Of a stretch of DNA of 36,657 bases, positions 16,685-25,432 are shown piece by piece (the first letter of the stretch is position 1; every line of letters begins with the position of its first letter). The position numbers and the translations under genes were made by a program. Under the pieces are notes generated by a model. The model saw only the letters and a program-made list of their open reading frames with translations, did not search any database and was not told where the DNA came from. This DNA is from Candidatus Nomurabacteria bacterium RIFCSPHIGHO2_02_FULL_38_15. GTDB lineage: Bacteria; Patescibacteriota; Minisyncoccia; Phycocordibacterales; UBA9973. The stretch spans positions 1-36,657 of the forward strand of contig MFUC01000009.1 in the NCBI GenBank assembly GCA_001785575.1. Reading direction: 5' to 3'.

Positions 16685-18037
16685 ATGAAATATCGAATTA
16701 TTGCAATTGTAATTTTACTTTTAGGGGGAACTTTAGGTTATTTTGTTTACCAATCCCAGGTTGACCACCAAGCTGGCGCCCAAAGCAGGTTTGCTAAATA
16801 CCCATTTAAATTAGGTTTAGACTTAAAAGGCGGCTCACACTTGGTTTATCGGGCTGATACAAAAAATTTAGTAAGTAATCAAATCGATCCAGCCATGTCG
16901 GCCTTACGTGAAGTTATTGAAAATCGCATTAATGCAATTGGTGTGGCCGAGCCGGCTATTACAACTCAAAAGGTTCGTATTGGCGAGAATGTTGAAAATC
17001 GTTTAATTGTTGACTTACCCGGCGTTACTGACGTTAAGCAAGCAATTGCTCAAATTGGTGAAACGCCAACCCTTGATTTTCGCGTAGAGGATCCAAATTA
17101 TGATCCAAATAATTTAGTAGGCACGGTTGTTGATGGCGAAGTTAAACTTGAAATGCCTGATCAATTTATTAAAACGCAATTGACTGGTGCATATTTAAAA
17201 TCAGCTAGGGCCGAGTTTGATCAACAAACTGGCGAGCCGTATGTTGCAATAACTTTTAACAAAGAGGGTGCCGATTTGTTTGAAAAGATAACTGGTGAAA
17301 ATGTAGGCAAAAGATTAGCTATTTATTTAGATGGTGTACCACTTTCAATCCCTACTGTTAATGAAAAAATCACTGGCGGGCAAGCTGTTATTAATGGTCA
17401 ATTTACGCCCAAGCAGGCCAAAGATTTAGCCGAGCGTTTAAACTTTGGGGCTTTGCCAGTTAACGTTGAATTAATTTCAACCCAAACTATTGGAGCATCA
17501 CTTGGCGAGGCTGCTGTTACTGATGGTGTTAAAGCCGCAATCATTGGCTTTTTGCTTGTAGCAATATTTTTAATATTTTGGTACAGGCTACCTGGCTTAA
17601 TTTCAATAATTTCGCTGTCTATTTATGCTCTGATAGTTATGAGTATATTTAAACTCATTCCGGTTACTTTAACTGCCGCTGGTATTGCCGGGTTCATTAT
17701 TTCGATTGGTACGGCCGTTGACGCTAATATTTTGATTTTTGAAAGAATGAAAGAGGAATTACGTGGCGGTAAGGAAATACCTGAAGCAATTCAGGCTGGC
17801 TTTGGTCGCGCCTGGACATCAATTCGCGATGCTAACATTGCCAGTATTTTAGTTGGTATTGTGCTTATGTCTACAGGTATACCAATTGTGCGAGGCTTTG
17901 CGGTAACACTAATTATCGGTATGTTAATTAGTCTATTTTCAGCTATGACGGTTTCAAGATTAATGATGTATGCGCTAAGGTTTAAAAAATCAGGCAGGAT
18001 CGTACGATTTATGTTTAATTCTGGATTTAGCAAATAA
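16685..18037 (+). CDS. secD: Protein translocase subunit SecD
   Basis: A 450-residue SecD. An N-terminal helix (about 5-22) is followed by LGLDLKGGSHLVYRA, the periplasmic P1-type domain with VIENRINAIGVAEPAI, and the membrane domain with VEL(I)STQTIGASLG, ANILIFERMKEELRGGK and GTAVDANILIF. It is shorter than the E. coli protein (about 615) because of a smaller extracellular head, which is usual for many phyla. With SecF it uses the proton gradient to pull proteins out of SecYEG. It forms a secDF pair with the next gene. Confidence 0.96.
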   Translation: MKYRIIAIVILLLGGTLGYFVYQSQVDHQAGAQSRFAKYPFKLGLDLKGGSHLVYRADTKNLVSNQIDPAMSALREVIENRINAIGVAEPAITTQKVRIGENVENRLIVDLPGVTDVKQAIAQIGETPTLDFRVEDPNYDPNNLVGTVVDGEVKLEMPDQFIKTQLTGAYLKSARAEFDQQTGEPYVAITFNKEGADLFEKITGENVGKRLAIYLDGVPLSIPTVNEKITGGQAVINGQFTPKQAKDLAERLNFGALPVNVELISTQTIGASLGEAAVTDGVKAAIIGFLLVAIFLIFWYRLPGLISIISLSIYALIVMSIFKLIPVTLTAAGIAGFIISIGTAVDANILIFERMKEELRGGKEIPEAIQAGFGRAWTSIRDANIASILVGIVLMSTGIPIVRGFAVTLIIGMLISLFSAMTVSRLMMYALRFKKSGRIVRFMFNSGFSK

Positions 18038-18050
18038 AAATAAAAATACT

Positions 18051-18944
18051 ATGTTTATTATAAAATATAAAAAAATATTTCTTTCAGTCTCATTGGCTTT
18101 AGTTTTACTTTCTATTTCTTCATTATTTGTTTACAAATTGCCACTGGGTATTGATTTCAAGGGCGGGGCTTTGACTGAAATAACTTACACTGATGTTCGA
18201 CCAAATGTTGAAGTTATCAACCAGGCTTTATCTAACAATCAATCATTAGGCACAGTTTTGGTTCAACCCGAGGGTGATAAAAACATTATTGTGCGTACCA
18301 AAGACTTAAACGAATCCGAAAGGCAGGTTTTAATTAGTGCCCTAAACTCAACAGGGACTTTTACAATCAATAACTATACATCAATTGGGCCATCAGTAGG
18401 CAAGGAATTGAAAAATAAAATGATTTTGGCAATAATCTTTGTCTCTATAATTATTATATTATTTATTGCCTATGCTTTTCGTAATGTCTCACGCCCAGTT
18501 AAATCATGGAAGTATGGCGTTATTGCCGTTATTACATTGTTGCACGACATTATCATACCAGTTGGTGTGTTTGCTATATTGTCACGTATTTATCATGCCG
18601 AGGTAGACACTTTGTTTGTTGTAGCTTTGCTAACCGTTATTGGTTTATCAGTTTCTGATACAATAGTTGTGTTTGACCGTATTCGCGAGAACTTGAAAAA
18701 TAAAAGATATGTTACTTTTGCTGAAACAGTTGGTAATTCATTGGAACAAGTTTACACACGTTCAATTAATACCTCAATGACAGTTATCATTGTCCTGGTT
18801 GCGTTGTCAATTTTTGGCCCATCAACAACCAAGGTTTTTGCCTTGATGATGACCGCCGGTATGTTTTTTGGTACGTACTCATCAATCTTCCTAGCCAGCC
18901 CAATGTTGGTTTTAGCTGAAGAGTTGCAAAACCGCAAAAAATAA
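18051..18944 (+). CDS. secF: Protein translocase subunit SecF
   Basis: A 297-residue SecF starting 13 bases after secD. It has the N-terminal helix, LGIDFKGGALTEI (the SecF counterpart of the DFKGG motif), a short extracellular domain, and the membrane core with VIGLSVSDTIVVFDRIRENL and TSMTVIIVLVAL. With SecD it supports protein export in this run of envelope genes. It ends in a CCTCCCCCTT repeat that separates it from the converging glycosylase gene. Confidence 0.96.
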   Translation: MFIIKYKKIFLSVSLALVLLSISSLFVYKLPLGIDFKGGALTEITYTDVRPNVEVINQALSNNQSLGTVLVQPEGDKNIIVRTKDLNESERQVLISALNSTGTFTINNYTSIGPSVGKELKNKMILAIIFVSIIIILFIAYAFRNVSRPVKSWKYGVIAVITLLHDIIIPVGVFAILSRIYHAEVDTLFVVALLTVIGLSVSDTIVVFDRIRENLKNKRYVTFAETVGNSLEQVYTRSINTSMTVIIVLVALSIFGPSTTKVFALMMTAGMFFGTYSSIFLASPMLVLAEELQNRKK

Positions 18945-18948
18945 AGAC

Positions 18949-19000
18949 CCCCTCCGCCTTTCGGCACCTCCCCCTTACTAAGGGGGAGGTTGGGTAGGGG
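18949..19000. repeat. CCTCCCCCTT palindromic repeat between convergent genes
   Basis: The stem CCTCCCCCTT/AAGGGGGAGG (18967-18989) and flanking TTGGGTAGGGG match 7969-8003. Its position between two converging genes may let it act as a two-way terminator. Confidence 0.75.
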
Positions 19001-19010
19001 TATTTTGTGG

Positions 19011-19604
19011 CTAATCTTTTATCTTTTCTAAAGCCAAAGGGATTTTTTGAAAGTCTTCAAGGAGTGTTTCGCGCAAGGCGCCATTGTACATAGCGGCGGC
19101 GGGGTGGTACAGGGCGAAAAAGTATTTAGTAGGGAAGTTAGGAATTTCTTTGATTAATAACTTACCATGCACTTCGCCAATTTTAGCTTCAGGGAAGAAG
19201 TTTGACATGGCGTGGCGCCCCAAGAAAATAATTAATTTAGGCTGTATAAAATTAAGCTCAGCCAATAGCCATTCCCGACAGGCGATTTTTTCATAATCAT
19301 CAGGGTCGCGATTCTCGGGTGGGCGGTATTTTACTGTATTAGTTACGTATACATCATCACGCGTCAGTTTTATACTTTCAAGCATGGTGTTTAAAAACTG
19401 TCCGGCTCGGCCAATAAATGGTATACCTTGCAAGTCCTCGTCTTTGCCGGGGGCCTCGCCAATAAAGACAATCTCAGCCTTTGGATTACCATGGCCAAAA
19501 ACTGGCTGGGTGGCTGTAGCCTTTAATTCACACCGGCAAGCCTCATGCTGGGCCTTTTGAAGCTCTAAAAGCTGTGCTTTATGATTCTTTAGCTCCTCGT
19601 TCAT
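19011..19604 (-). CDS. Family 4-like uracil-DNA glycosylase with altered cluster ligands
   Basis: A 197-residue enzyme with the UDG family 4 pattern: motif A GEAPGKDEDLQGIPFIGRAG (49-68), TNTVKYRPPENRD (88-100), FLGRHA, and the HPAAA motif near the end. It removes uracil from DNA to begin base excision repair. Family 4 enzymes carry a 4Fe-4S cluster held by four Cys. Here Cys109 is kept, but the third ligand is Tyr93 (KYRPP in place of KCRPP), and the first pair is C23-x-C25 where C-x2-C is usual, so the cluster may be lost. TATAAT on the minus strand (19611-19616) ends 6 bases before the ATG, again a leaderless pattern. Confidence 0.88.
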   Translation of the reverse strand: MNEELKNHKAQLLELQKAQHEACRCELKATATQPVFGHGNPKAEIVFIGEAPGKDEDLQGIPFIGRAGQFLNTMLESIKLTRDDVYVTNTVKYRPPENRDPDDYEKIACREWLLAELNFIQPKLIIFLGRHAMSNFFPEAKIGEVHGKLLIKEIPNFPTKYFFALYHPAAAMYNGALRETLLEDFQKIPLALEKIKD

Positions 19605-19641
19605 AGCCTAATTATATGCCCCAAATCAGGCTGTTTTGCTA

Positions 19642-19670
19642 TTGACTTTTATATCTAATAGTGCTATACT
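19642..19670 (+). promoter_or_regulatory. Promoter of the interrupted gene
   Basis: TTGACT (19642-19647), a 17-base spacer and TATACT (19665-19670). The ATG at 19681 is only 10 bases further, so the leader would be about 3-4 bases. Confidence 0.8.
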
Positions 19671-19680
19671 ACAAAAAGAT

Positions 19681-20109
19681 ATGAAACAAGTTCTAACTAT
19701 TATCATGCTTTTTGTAGCAACTAGCATGGTCGCTCAGAACAATACTCCTGAGCCAGTAAGTGTTTATTACCCGAAACAGCAAGCGTTGAGACCAATTGTA
19801 AACGTGAGTACACCTCAACCGTCTGTTTATTTTGTACAACATGAAAATGAGGCTTTACCGCAACCGATTTTCAACAATGCCAATCCATAATTGCCACCTG
19901 TGCAATCATTTCCAATTCCGGCCTATGAGAATAATGGCCTAACCTGGATTTCGTTGATTACATTTGCTCTGGTTACCGGTATTATCGGATGGCTATGGGG
20001 TTTCTTTTTTGGCAGGCGAAGTATTGGTAATAACTTTTTTGAAAACACCTCGTCATTACATTCTACCTCAAAGGTTATCCGGGATACAGCGAATGATGAT
20101 AAAAAATAA
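19681..20109 (+). pseudogene. Exported membrane protein gene split by an in-frame stop
   Basis: From the ATG at 19681 a 69-residue frame has a signal peptide (MKQVLTIIMLFVATSMVAQN) and a Pro/Gln-rich stretch, then a TAA at 19888-19890. The same frame goes on with LPPVQSFPIPAYENNG, a membrane helix (WISLITFALVTGIIGWLWGF) and a charged tail to 20109. Pro-rich sequence on both sides of the stop suggests one protein of about 142 residues broken by a single change (for example CAA to TAA). Alternatives are readthrough, or a second gene from the TTG at 19891. The AQ after the signal peptide is a Bacteroidetes-like style. It has its own promoter and terminator. No family is recognised. Confidence 0.6.
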
Positions 20110-20127
20110 GCTGGTCGCTTAACGACT

Positions 20128-20153
20128 ACCGCTCCAATTAGGGGCGGTTTTTT
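20128..20153 (+). terminator. Intrinsic terminator
   Basis: ACCGCTCC and GGGGCGGT hairpin followed by TTTTTT, about 20 bases after the end of the interrupted gene. Confidence 0.88.
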
Positions 20154-20160
20154 ATATTTA

Positions 20161-20204
20161 GCCATAAGTCCGACTTATGGCTACTTGGGAGCTTAGCTCC
20201 CAAG
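20161..20204. repeat. Two adjoining palindromic repeats
   Basis: GCCATAAGTCCGACTTATGGC (20161-20181) matches the palindrome in the L10 leader, and ACTTGGGAG...CTCCCAAG (20183-20204) matches 4384-4406. They stand side by side at the end of the converging PQQ-like gene. Confidence 0.82.
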
Positions 20205-20209
20205 AGGTA

Positions 20210-21787
20210 TTATTTTATAGAATAAATATAACCGTCACGGGCGCCGAAGAATATTTGGCCGTTCCAGACGGCGGGTGTAGATTCAATACATGAGCCTGAA
20301 TCTATTTTGTGCTCCCAAACTTTTTCAAAAATGTCATTACTAATATTAAAATTTAAAATTTTACCCTCGCAGGTGCCAATAATTAAATTACTGTCTAAAT
20401 TATTGTCAATTAATGCAGGCGATGACCAAGCATTTGTACCAATATAAATTGAATTTAAAATTTTGCCGGTATTTGTATCTATCATTAATAAATCACCCGG
20501 GTTAGTAGGTACATACAATCTATTATTTTTTATGGCCGGGGTTGCCCAAATGCCACCGGTCATACCACGCTTTTTTGGTACTGAGATTCCCCAAACTATA
20601 ATGTCTGAATCAGTTGGTGCCTCGCCTTTTGAAATTTTCTCTAAATACTTTTTTGGGTCTAGTTTTAAAATCTGGCCGATTTTTTGACGTTCATTGTTAC
20701 GTTCGTATTCGCTGGCTGAATATACAAATCCATTTTTATCAGCTACTAATGTTGCGTCAGTATCATCACCAGTCCAAAAATCAAAAGTTATTGGTACAAC
20801 ACTAGAGTCTATATTTTTCTCTATAATTTTTGTGTCAAAACCCATAATTCGCCCGCCTGAATTTGCAATATATATTATGTTGTCAACTAATAGGGGCGAA
20901 CTTTCAATACTTAAATCATCATCGCCTAATTTATCAATGTAGCCATCGGCATAAGTTGGATATTTAAAAATCTCTGTTGGATTAACCGTAACTTTACCCA
21001 AATCATCATAACTTCTATTTAGTTTAATAGCATGAAACCAGCCATTTTCGCTGCCGGTGTATAAAATATCATTTAATATCAAGCCATTTGGGTCCCAGTC
21101 GTCGTTCCATACGCCATCAGATTTTTTAGCCTCGATACGCCACAATTCAGTTGGGACTTCGCGGTCAAGGGCGATAATACGATAAAAATTATCGCGTGAA
21201 CCAGAGTATAAAAGAGGGTAGCCATCAGGATCCATAGTTACTGTGCCCTTAATAATGTCGCCCGTATAAAAAGGCACCCTAGATTGTTCACCCGTTTGAG
21301 CATTAATAAAGTGTATGCCACGGTCATAAGTATTAGTAATTATTTCAGTTATACCATCTGATCTTTCCCACACAATTGGCTGGCCAGTCCAACCACTACC
21401 GCACCAAATTTTGTTGGCATTACCCACGTATGATTTTGCACATAAAGGTTTGTTGTTTAGGCTTGTTTCGTTTGGGTAGCGCCACAGCATTTCGGGCATG
21501 TTTGTATTAATTGGCCCAGTGCCATAAAAATCCCTGCTAGATGTGCCTCGAAACATCAATAAGCCCTTATTTTTAATTTGGCCTGCGTTTAAATTTTGCT
21601 GTAAATTACTTTCTGCTTCTATTTGAGCACTAAGAGCTTGATTGTTAATTTCAGCTACAGCCCTTTGCGAAGTTAAAAAGTTTTGCCAAAAAATATAATT
21701 TGCCAAAACTAAAAAGCTAATTAAAAAAAATTTAAGTTTTTTGTTGTGGTTATGACTATGTATTTTATTGTGCAATGACATAGTCAA
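20210..21787 (-). CDS. PQQ-like beta-propeller protein, membrane anchored
   Basis: A 525-residue protein. An N-terminal His-rich stretch (HNKIHSHNHNKK) is followed by a signal-anchor helix (about 19-36) and then repeated propeller blades such as GGRIMGFDTK, NRLYVPTNPGDLLMIDTNTG and GQIFFGARDGYIYSI. These fit PQQ-like repeats, as in BamB or pyrroloquinoline proteins, but no PQQ-binding Trp/Asp set can be confirmed, so this is probably a structural or binding scaffold outside the cell. Its start overlaps the RNase R gene by 23 bases in another frame (a second Met is 6 bases in), so the two are cotranscribed; the functional link is unclear. Confidence 0.75.
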   Translation of the reverse strand: MTMSLHNKIHSHNHNKKLKFFLISFLVLANYIFWQNFLTSQRAVAEINNQALSAQIEAESNLQQNLNAGQIKNKGLLMFRGTSSRDFYGTGPINTNMPEMLWRYPNETSLNNKPLCAKSYVGNANKIWCGSGWTGQPIVWERSDGITEIITNTYDRGIHFINAQTGEQSRVPFYTGDIIKGTVTMDPDGYPLLYSGSRDNFYRIIALDREVPTELWRIEAKKSDGVWNDDWDPNGLILNDILYTGSENGWFHAIKLNRSYDDLGKVTVNPTEIFKYPTYADGYIDKLGDDDLSIESSPLLVDNIIYIANSGGRIMGFDTKIIEKNIDSSVVPITFDFWTGDDTDATLVADKNGFVYSASEYERNNERQKIGQILKLDPKKYLEKISKGEAPTDSDIIVWGISVPKKRGMTGGIWATPAIKNNRLYVPTNPGDLLMIDTNTGKILNSIYIGTNAWSSPALIDNNLDSNLIIGTCEGKILNFNISNDIFEKVWEHKIDSGSCIESTPAVWNGQIFFGARDGYIYSIK

Positions 21788-23720
21788 TAATTTTTTTAGT
21801 TAAGTCAGCATTAGTAACTTTGATTTTTAATTTTGTACCCAGAATAAAAACTTTTTTTGTGTTACGGCCAACGATTTGATTTTGTTTCTCATCAAAGCTG
21901 TAAAAGTCATTACCTAAATCTTTTAGCCTAATCATTCCCTCACATTTGGTGGCTTTGTCCTCAACGAAAATACCATTTCGACTAATACCGGTTACAACAC
22001 CATCAAAAGTCTCGCCAATATGGTAGGTCATATATTCAACTTGCTTGTATTTAATACTTGCCCGCTCAGCGTCAGATGCTTCTTTCTCGCGTTGTGAAGC
22101 ATAATCGCAAGTCTTGGCGTAACTGGCCCATTCGGCCTCGGGTACATCTTCATTATTTAAATAAGCTTGGGTAAAGCGATGCACCATAACATCAGGGTAT
22201 CGACGAATGGGTGATGTAAAATGCGTATAGTATTTAAATGCCAAACCGTAGTGTCCAATATTTTTAGTTGAATAAATTGCTTTGGCCATTGAACGAATTA
22301 CGGCTGTGTGTATCGTTTCCTTGAACTCGCTGTCCTCAAGCTTTTTCATCAAATTATTTAAATCACGCGATGGAATAATTCCATCTTTTAACTTCATGGG
22401 GTAACCCAACGTTTTTAAAAAGTGGGCAAGCTCGGTCATTTTATCAGGGTCAGGTAAATCATGTACACGATAGACGAAGACATTGGCCTTTTTCTCGGCC
22501 TTTTTGGCTACATATTCGGCCACCTTGCGGTTCGCCAGTAGCATAAATTCCTCAATCAATTTATTTGTATCACCACGTTCTTTGATATACACGCCAATTG
22601 GCACGCCATCAGGGTCCAATTTAAATTTAACCTCTTCTTGATCTAAGGCTATGGCGCCATCGCGCATTCGGCCCGCAGTTAGTTTTTTAGCAATGTTATT
22701 TAATATGGTTAGCTCTGCGAAAAAATCGCCACTTTGATTTGTAATATTTTCTTGCGCATTTTCATAAGTAAAACGTTTATCTGAATGAATAATCGTTTTG
22801 CCAAACCACTGACTGTGTACCTCGCCTTCCGAATCTATTTCAAAAATAGCCGACATGGTTAGTTTGTCTTCGTTTGGATTCAGTGAACATAAATCATTTG
22901 ATAGCACCTCTGGCAACATAGGTATTGTACGGTCAACTAGGTAAACAGAGGTTTGGCGTTTATAGGCTTCATGATCGATAAAGCTTCCAGGCGTAACATA
23001 ATGTGACACATCAGCAATATGAATACCGACTTCATAACTGCCACTGTCTAATTTTTTAAATGACAAGGCATCATCAAAGTCCTTGGCATCATCGGGGTCT
23101 ATGGTAAAAGTCAGTACATTGCGAATATCACGCCTATTGCGTAAATTATTTTCTAGCGAATCATTAGTGAGTGAGTGTTTTTTTATTTCCTCGGCTTCAT
23201 TCATTACATCAGCTGGATAATTTGAATCAAAGCCCTTCTCCATTGAAATGCCTAGCATCTCGGCATTATTTTCAAATGGTTTGCCCAGTATGTGGGTGAT
23301 GATACCTTTGGGGCACACCATTTGATTAGCCCAACTAGCAATTGTGACGAAAATTTTGTCGCCTTCTTTGGCGTCAATCTCGTTATCAATAATTTCGATG
23401 CAGACTTGCATTTTAGGATCTGATGGTTCCAAAATCATTTGGCCTTTAGCATCTAATTTTAGTGTGCCGGCATAACCAAATTTAGCTCGGCGCACGATTT
23501 CAATAATTTCGCCGGTTGGATTATTGTATTGATTAATACCAGTAACTTTAACTATGACTTTGTCACCATGTAGGCCGGTGCCTAAATTTTCAGTTTGGAC
23601 TTCAACGCTTTCGTCCAAATCTTTGGTACGAACGTAGCCAATATTTTTAGGTGACATGAAAAGCGTGCCCTCATACAGTTTTGCCCCCATAGCACTATTT
23701 GTGTTGTTTTCTATTTGCAT
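21765..23720 (-). CDS. rnr: Ribonuclease R / RNase II-family exoribonuclease
   Basis: A 651-residue 3'-5' exoribonuclease. Cold-shock-type OB folds fill about 10-140, the RNB catalytic domain starts near 200 with TIDPDDAKDFDDALSF (Asp208, 214, 216, 217 region, which binds the two Mg ions), and HYGLAFKYYTHFTSPIRRYPD is the classic C-terminal RNB signature. An S1 domain closes the protein (about 560-640: GETFDGVVTGISRNGIFVE). It degrades structured RNA and likely serves in rRNA quality control and mRNA turnover. TATATT on the minus strand (23728-23733) ends 7 bases before the ATG, so the mRNA may be leaderless. Confidence 0.96.
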   Translation of the reverse strand: MQIENNTNSAMGAKLYEGTLFMSPKNIGYVRTKDLDESVEVQTENLGTGLHGDKVIVKVTGINQYNNPTGEIIEIVRRAKFGYAGTLKLDAKGQMILEPSDPKMQVCIEIIDNEIDAKEGDKIFVTIASWANQMVCPKGIITHILGKPFENNAEMLGISMEKGFDSNYPADVMNEAEEIKKHSLTNDSLENNLRNRRDIRNVLTFTIDPDDAKDFDDALSFKKLDSGSYEVGIHIADVSHYVTPGSFIDHEAYKRQTSVYLVDRTIPMLPEVLSNDLCSLNPNEDKLTMSAIFEIDSEGEVHSQWFGKTIIHSDKRFTYENAQENITNQSGDFFAELTILNNIAKKLTAGRMRDGAIALDQEEVKFKLDPDGVPIGVYIKERGDTNKLIEEFMLLANRKVAEYVAKKAEKKANVFVYRVHDLPDPDKMTELAHFLKTLGYPMKLKDGIIPSRDLNNLMKKLEDSEFKETIHTAVIRSMAKAIYSTKNIGHYGLAFKYYTHFTSPIRRYPDVMVHRFTQAYLNNEDVPEAEWASYAKTCDYASQREKEASDAERASIKYKQVEYMTYHIGETFDGVVTGISRNGIFVEDKATKCEGMIRLKDLGNDFYSFDEKQNQIVGRNTKKVFILGTKLKIKVTNADLTKKIIDYVIAQ

Positions 23721-23799
23721 TGTGTTTAATATAGCATAAAAACCTGATTTGGCTATACGCCATTGACTTATTTAGAGCTTTTTGTTAATATGCTTATCT

Positions 23800-24099
23800 A
23801 TGTTAATGATTCGATTACAACGCACAGGCCGCAAAAACGATCCCAGTTATCGCTTTGTGGTCACTGATAAAAAGAACTCTGCCTCAGGTGGTAAGTTTTT
23901 AGAAATTCTAGGGGCCCATACACCTAAAACTGACGAAATTATTTTAAAGGCCGAACGTATTAAATATTGGCTTTCAGTTGGCGCACAAGCATCTGATACA
24001 GTACACAATCATTTGGTCAAAAATGGAATCATAGAAGGCAAAAAGAAAAACGTTTTACCTAAAAAATCTCCAACGACCAAGAAGAAGCAAAAGAAATAA
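23800..24099 (+). CDS. rpsP: Small subunit ribosomal protein bS16
   Basis: The ATG at 23800 gives MLMIRLQRTGRKNDPSYRFV, the standard S16 opening; an upstream in-frame TTG (23782) would add six residues with no match. The body LEILGAHTPK...ERIKYWLSVGAQASDTVHNHL is typical. A Lys-rich tail (KKSPTTKKKQKK) follows. The protein helps 30S assembly. The gene leads into khpA, an order seen in many bacteria (rpsP-khpA-rimM-trmD). Here rimM is absent and trmD lies 1.5 kb further, after a mobile-element region. Confidence 0.97.
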   Translation: MLMIRLQRTGRKNDPSYRFVVTDKKNSASGGKFLEILGAHTPKTDEIILKAERIKYWLSVGAQASDTVHNHLVKNGIIEGKKKNVLPKKSPTTKKKQKK

Positions 24100-24195
24100 A
24101 AACTAAAATAAAAAAGATAAATTAGCCTTAATAAATTTTTTTTGCTATAATAAAAAACAGCAGACATACTGCTTTTAACAGATATATTTGAAAAT

Positions 24196-24522
24196 ATGCA
24201 AGATAACGACAAAGCTTTCCTTGAATTTATTGTTGGCTCATTAGTTGATCACAAGGATGATATTAAAATTGACCGTGTGGTTGACGAAATGGGTGTCCTT
24301 TTAACCCTGACTGTTAATCGCGATGACATGGGCAAAGTCATTGGTCGCCAAGGCAATACTGCCAAGGCTATGCGCACACTCCTTCGTGTTATTGGCATGA
24401 AGAACAACGCTCGAGTGAATCTAAAAATTAACGAGCCCGCTGGTGGTGAACCTTTCTCGGGCGCATCAGCTTCAGTTGATGACGCAATCGCAGGTTTAAA
24501 AAATGATATGGAGGTAATATAA
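24196..24522 (+). CDS. khpA: KH-domain RNA-binding protein KhpA
   Basis: A 108-residue protein with one KH domain. The GxxG loop lies in MGKVIGRQGNTAKAMRTLL, followed by the NNARVNLKI strand and a Gly/Ala/Asp-rich tail. In other bacteria KhpA pairs with KhpB to bind RNA and affects cell division and sRNA function. It follows rpsP as usual, 96 bases away, and ends in an intrinsic terminator. TATAAT-like sequence lies about 45 bases upstream. Confidence 0.92.
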   Translation: MQDNDKAFLEFIVGSLVDHKDDIKIDRVVDEMGVLLTLTVNRDDMGKVIGRQGNTAKAMRTLLRVIGMKNNARVNLKINEPAGGEPFSGASASVDDAIAGLKNDMEVI

Positions 24523-24528
24523 AAATAT

Positions 24529-24567
24529 AAAAAAATCCCAGTGCCCAAGGTGCTGGGATTTTTTTAT
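24529..24567 (+). terminator. Terminator after khpA
   Basis: AAAAAAATCCCAG and CTGGGATTTTTTT form a strong two-way hairpin ending in a T-run. Confidence 0.9.
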
Positions 24568-24578
24568 AAGCTAGCGCA

Positions 24579-24618
24579 CCTCACCCCCTGCCCCCTCTCC
24601 AGGCAAGCTAGAGAGGGG
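24579..24618. repeat. Left half of the CCTCACCCC inverted-repeat element
   Basis: CCTCACCCCCTGCCCCCTCT followed by a short arm ending GAGAGGGG and GAACCG. It matches the left part of the elements at 7868 and 32405, but the right inverted end is missing. It stands just before the RAYT-flanking REP. Confidence 0.75.
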
Positions 24619-24636
24619 AACCGAATTTTATGAACA

Positions 24637-24656
24637 TACGGAGGCCTTGCCTCCGT
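24637..24656. repeat. REP palindrome upstream of the RAYT gene
   Basis: The TACGGAGG/CCTCCGT stem with loop CCTTG lies 25 bases before the transposase ATG, in the orientation of the copy at 14060. Confidence 0.87.
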
Positions 24657-24680
24657 CTATTTTTTTGATAAAATTAATAT

Positions 24681-25340
24681 ATGTCTATAAGAAAAGTCAC
24701 ATTTGCTTTTGATGAATATTACCATGTGTATAATCGTGGGAATAGTAAACAAAAAATATTTCATGATAAACAAGATTATGAACATTTTGTTTTGTTATTA
24801 TTGATTTTAAATAATGATAAAAATTTAGAGTTAAGAAATTTAAGTAAAGATTTTTTAGTAGATTTGAATAATGTTAATAGTTTAGTATCTATTGGCGCCT
24901 ATGTACTAATGCCTAATCATTTCCACATACTTCTTACTGAAAAGATCGACGGAGGCATTAGTAAGTTTATGCAAAAAGTTAGTACTGCTTATGTTATGTA
25001 TTACAATAAAAAATATACTAGAACAGGGTCACTTTTTGAAGGGAAGTTTAAATCACAACATTTGGATACTGATAATTATTTAAAATATATATTTTCATAT
25101 ATCCATCTTAACCCTATAAAGCTAATTGATAAAAACTGGAAAGAGGAGGGTATAAAAAACAAATCAACCACCTTGATATATCTGGAAGGATACCAGTATT
25201 CAAGTTATATGGATTACTTAGGTATAGAAAGGTTGCAAAATAAAATCTTAAATAAATTTGATTTTCCAGACTATTTTCCGTCAACCAAGCTTTTTTCAAA
25301 AGAGGTGTTTACGTGGTTAAGTTTTAAAGACAGCTATTAG
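24681..25340 (+). CDS. REP-associated tyrosine transposase (RAYT, IS200-like Y1 family)
   Basis: A 219-residue protein opening with the RAYT pattern FDEYYHVYNRGNSKQKIFHD. It has the HUH-type His-x-His in VLMPNHFHILL (His80, His82), the helix with candidate catalytic Tyr residues (STAYVMYYNKKY, 101-112), then TGSLFEGKFKSQHL and YIHLNPIKL. The enzyme nicks single-stranded DNA by a 5'-phosphotyrosine link and in well-studied species moves or processes REP palindromes. Here the gene is flanked by inverted REPs (24637 and 25354), the layout expected of a REPtron. TAAAAT at 24669-24674 ends 6 bases before the ATG. The frame is intact, so the enzyme may be active. Confidence 0.93.
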   Translation: MSIRKVTFAFDEYYHVYNRGNSKQKIFHDKQDYEHFVLLLLILNNDKNLELRNLSKDFLVDLNNVNSLVSIGAYVLMPNHFHILLTEKIDGGISKFMQKVSTAYVMYYNKKYTRTGSLFEGKFKSQHLDTDNYLKYIFSYIHLNPIKLIDKNWKEEGIKNKSTTLIYLEGYQYSSYMDYLGIERLQNKILNKFDFPDYFPSTKLFSKEVFTWLSFKDSY

Positions 25341-25353
25341 TATGTTTTTAGCA

Positions 25354-25376
25354 CTACGGAGGCAAGACCTCCGTAG
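25354..25376. repeat. REP palindrome downstream of the RAYT gene, inverted
   Basis: The CTACGGAGG/CCTCCGTAG stem with loop CAAGA is the reverse complement of the loop in the other copies, so it faces the upstream REP. It lies 13 bases after the stop codon. Confidence 0.88.
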
Positions 25377-25432
25377 TTACATTTATAATATAATTTTTTA
25401 GTTTACCCTATAGAGATGATATAATTATGATT

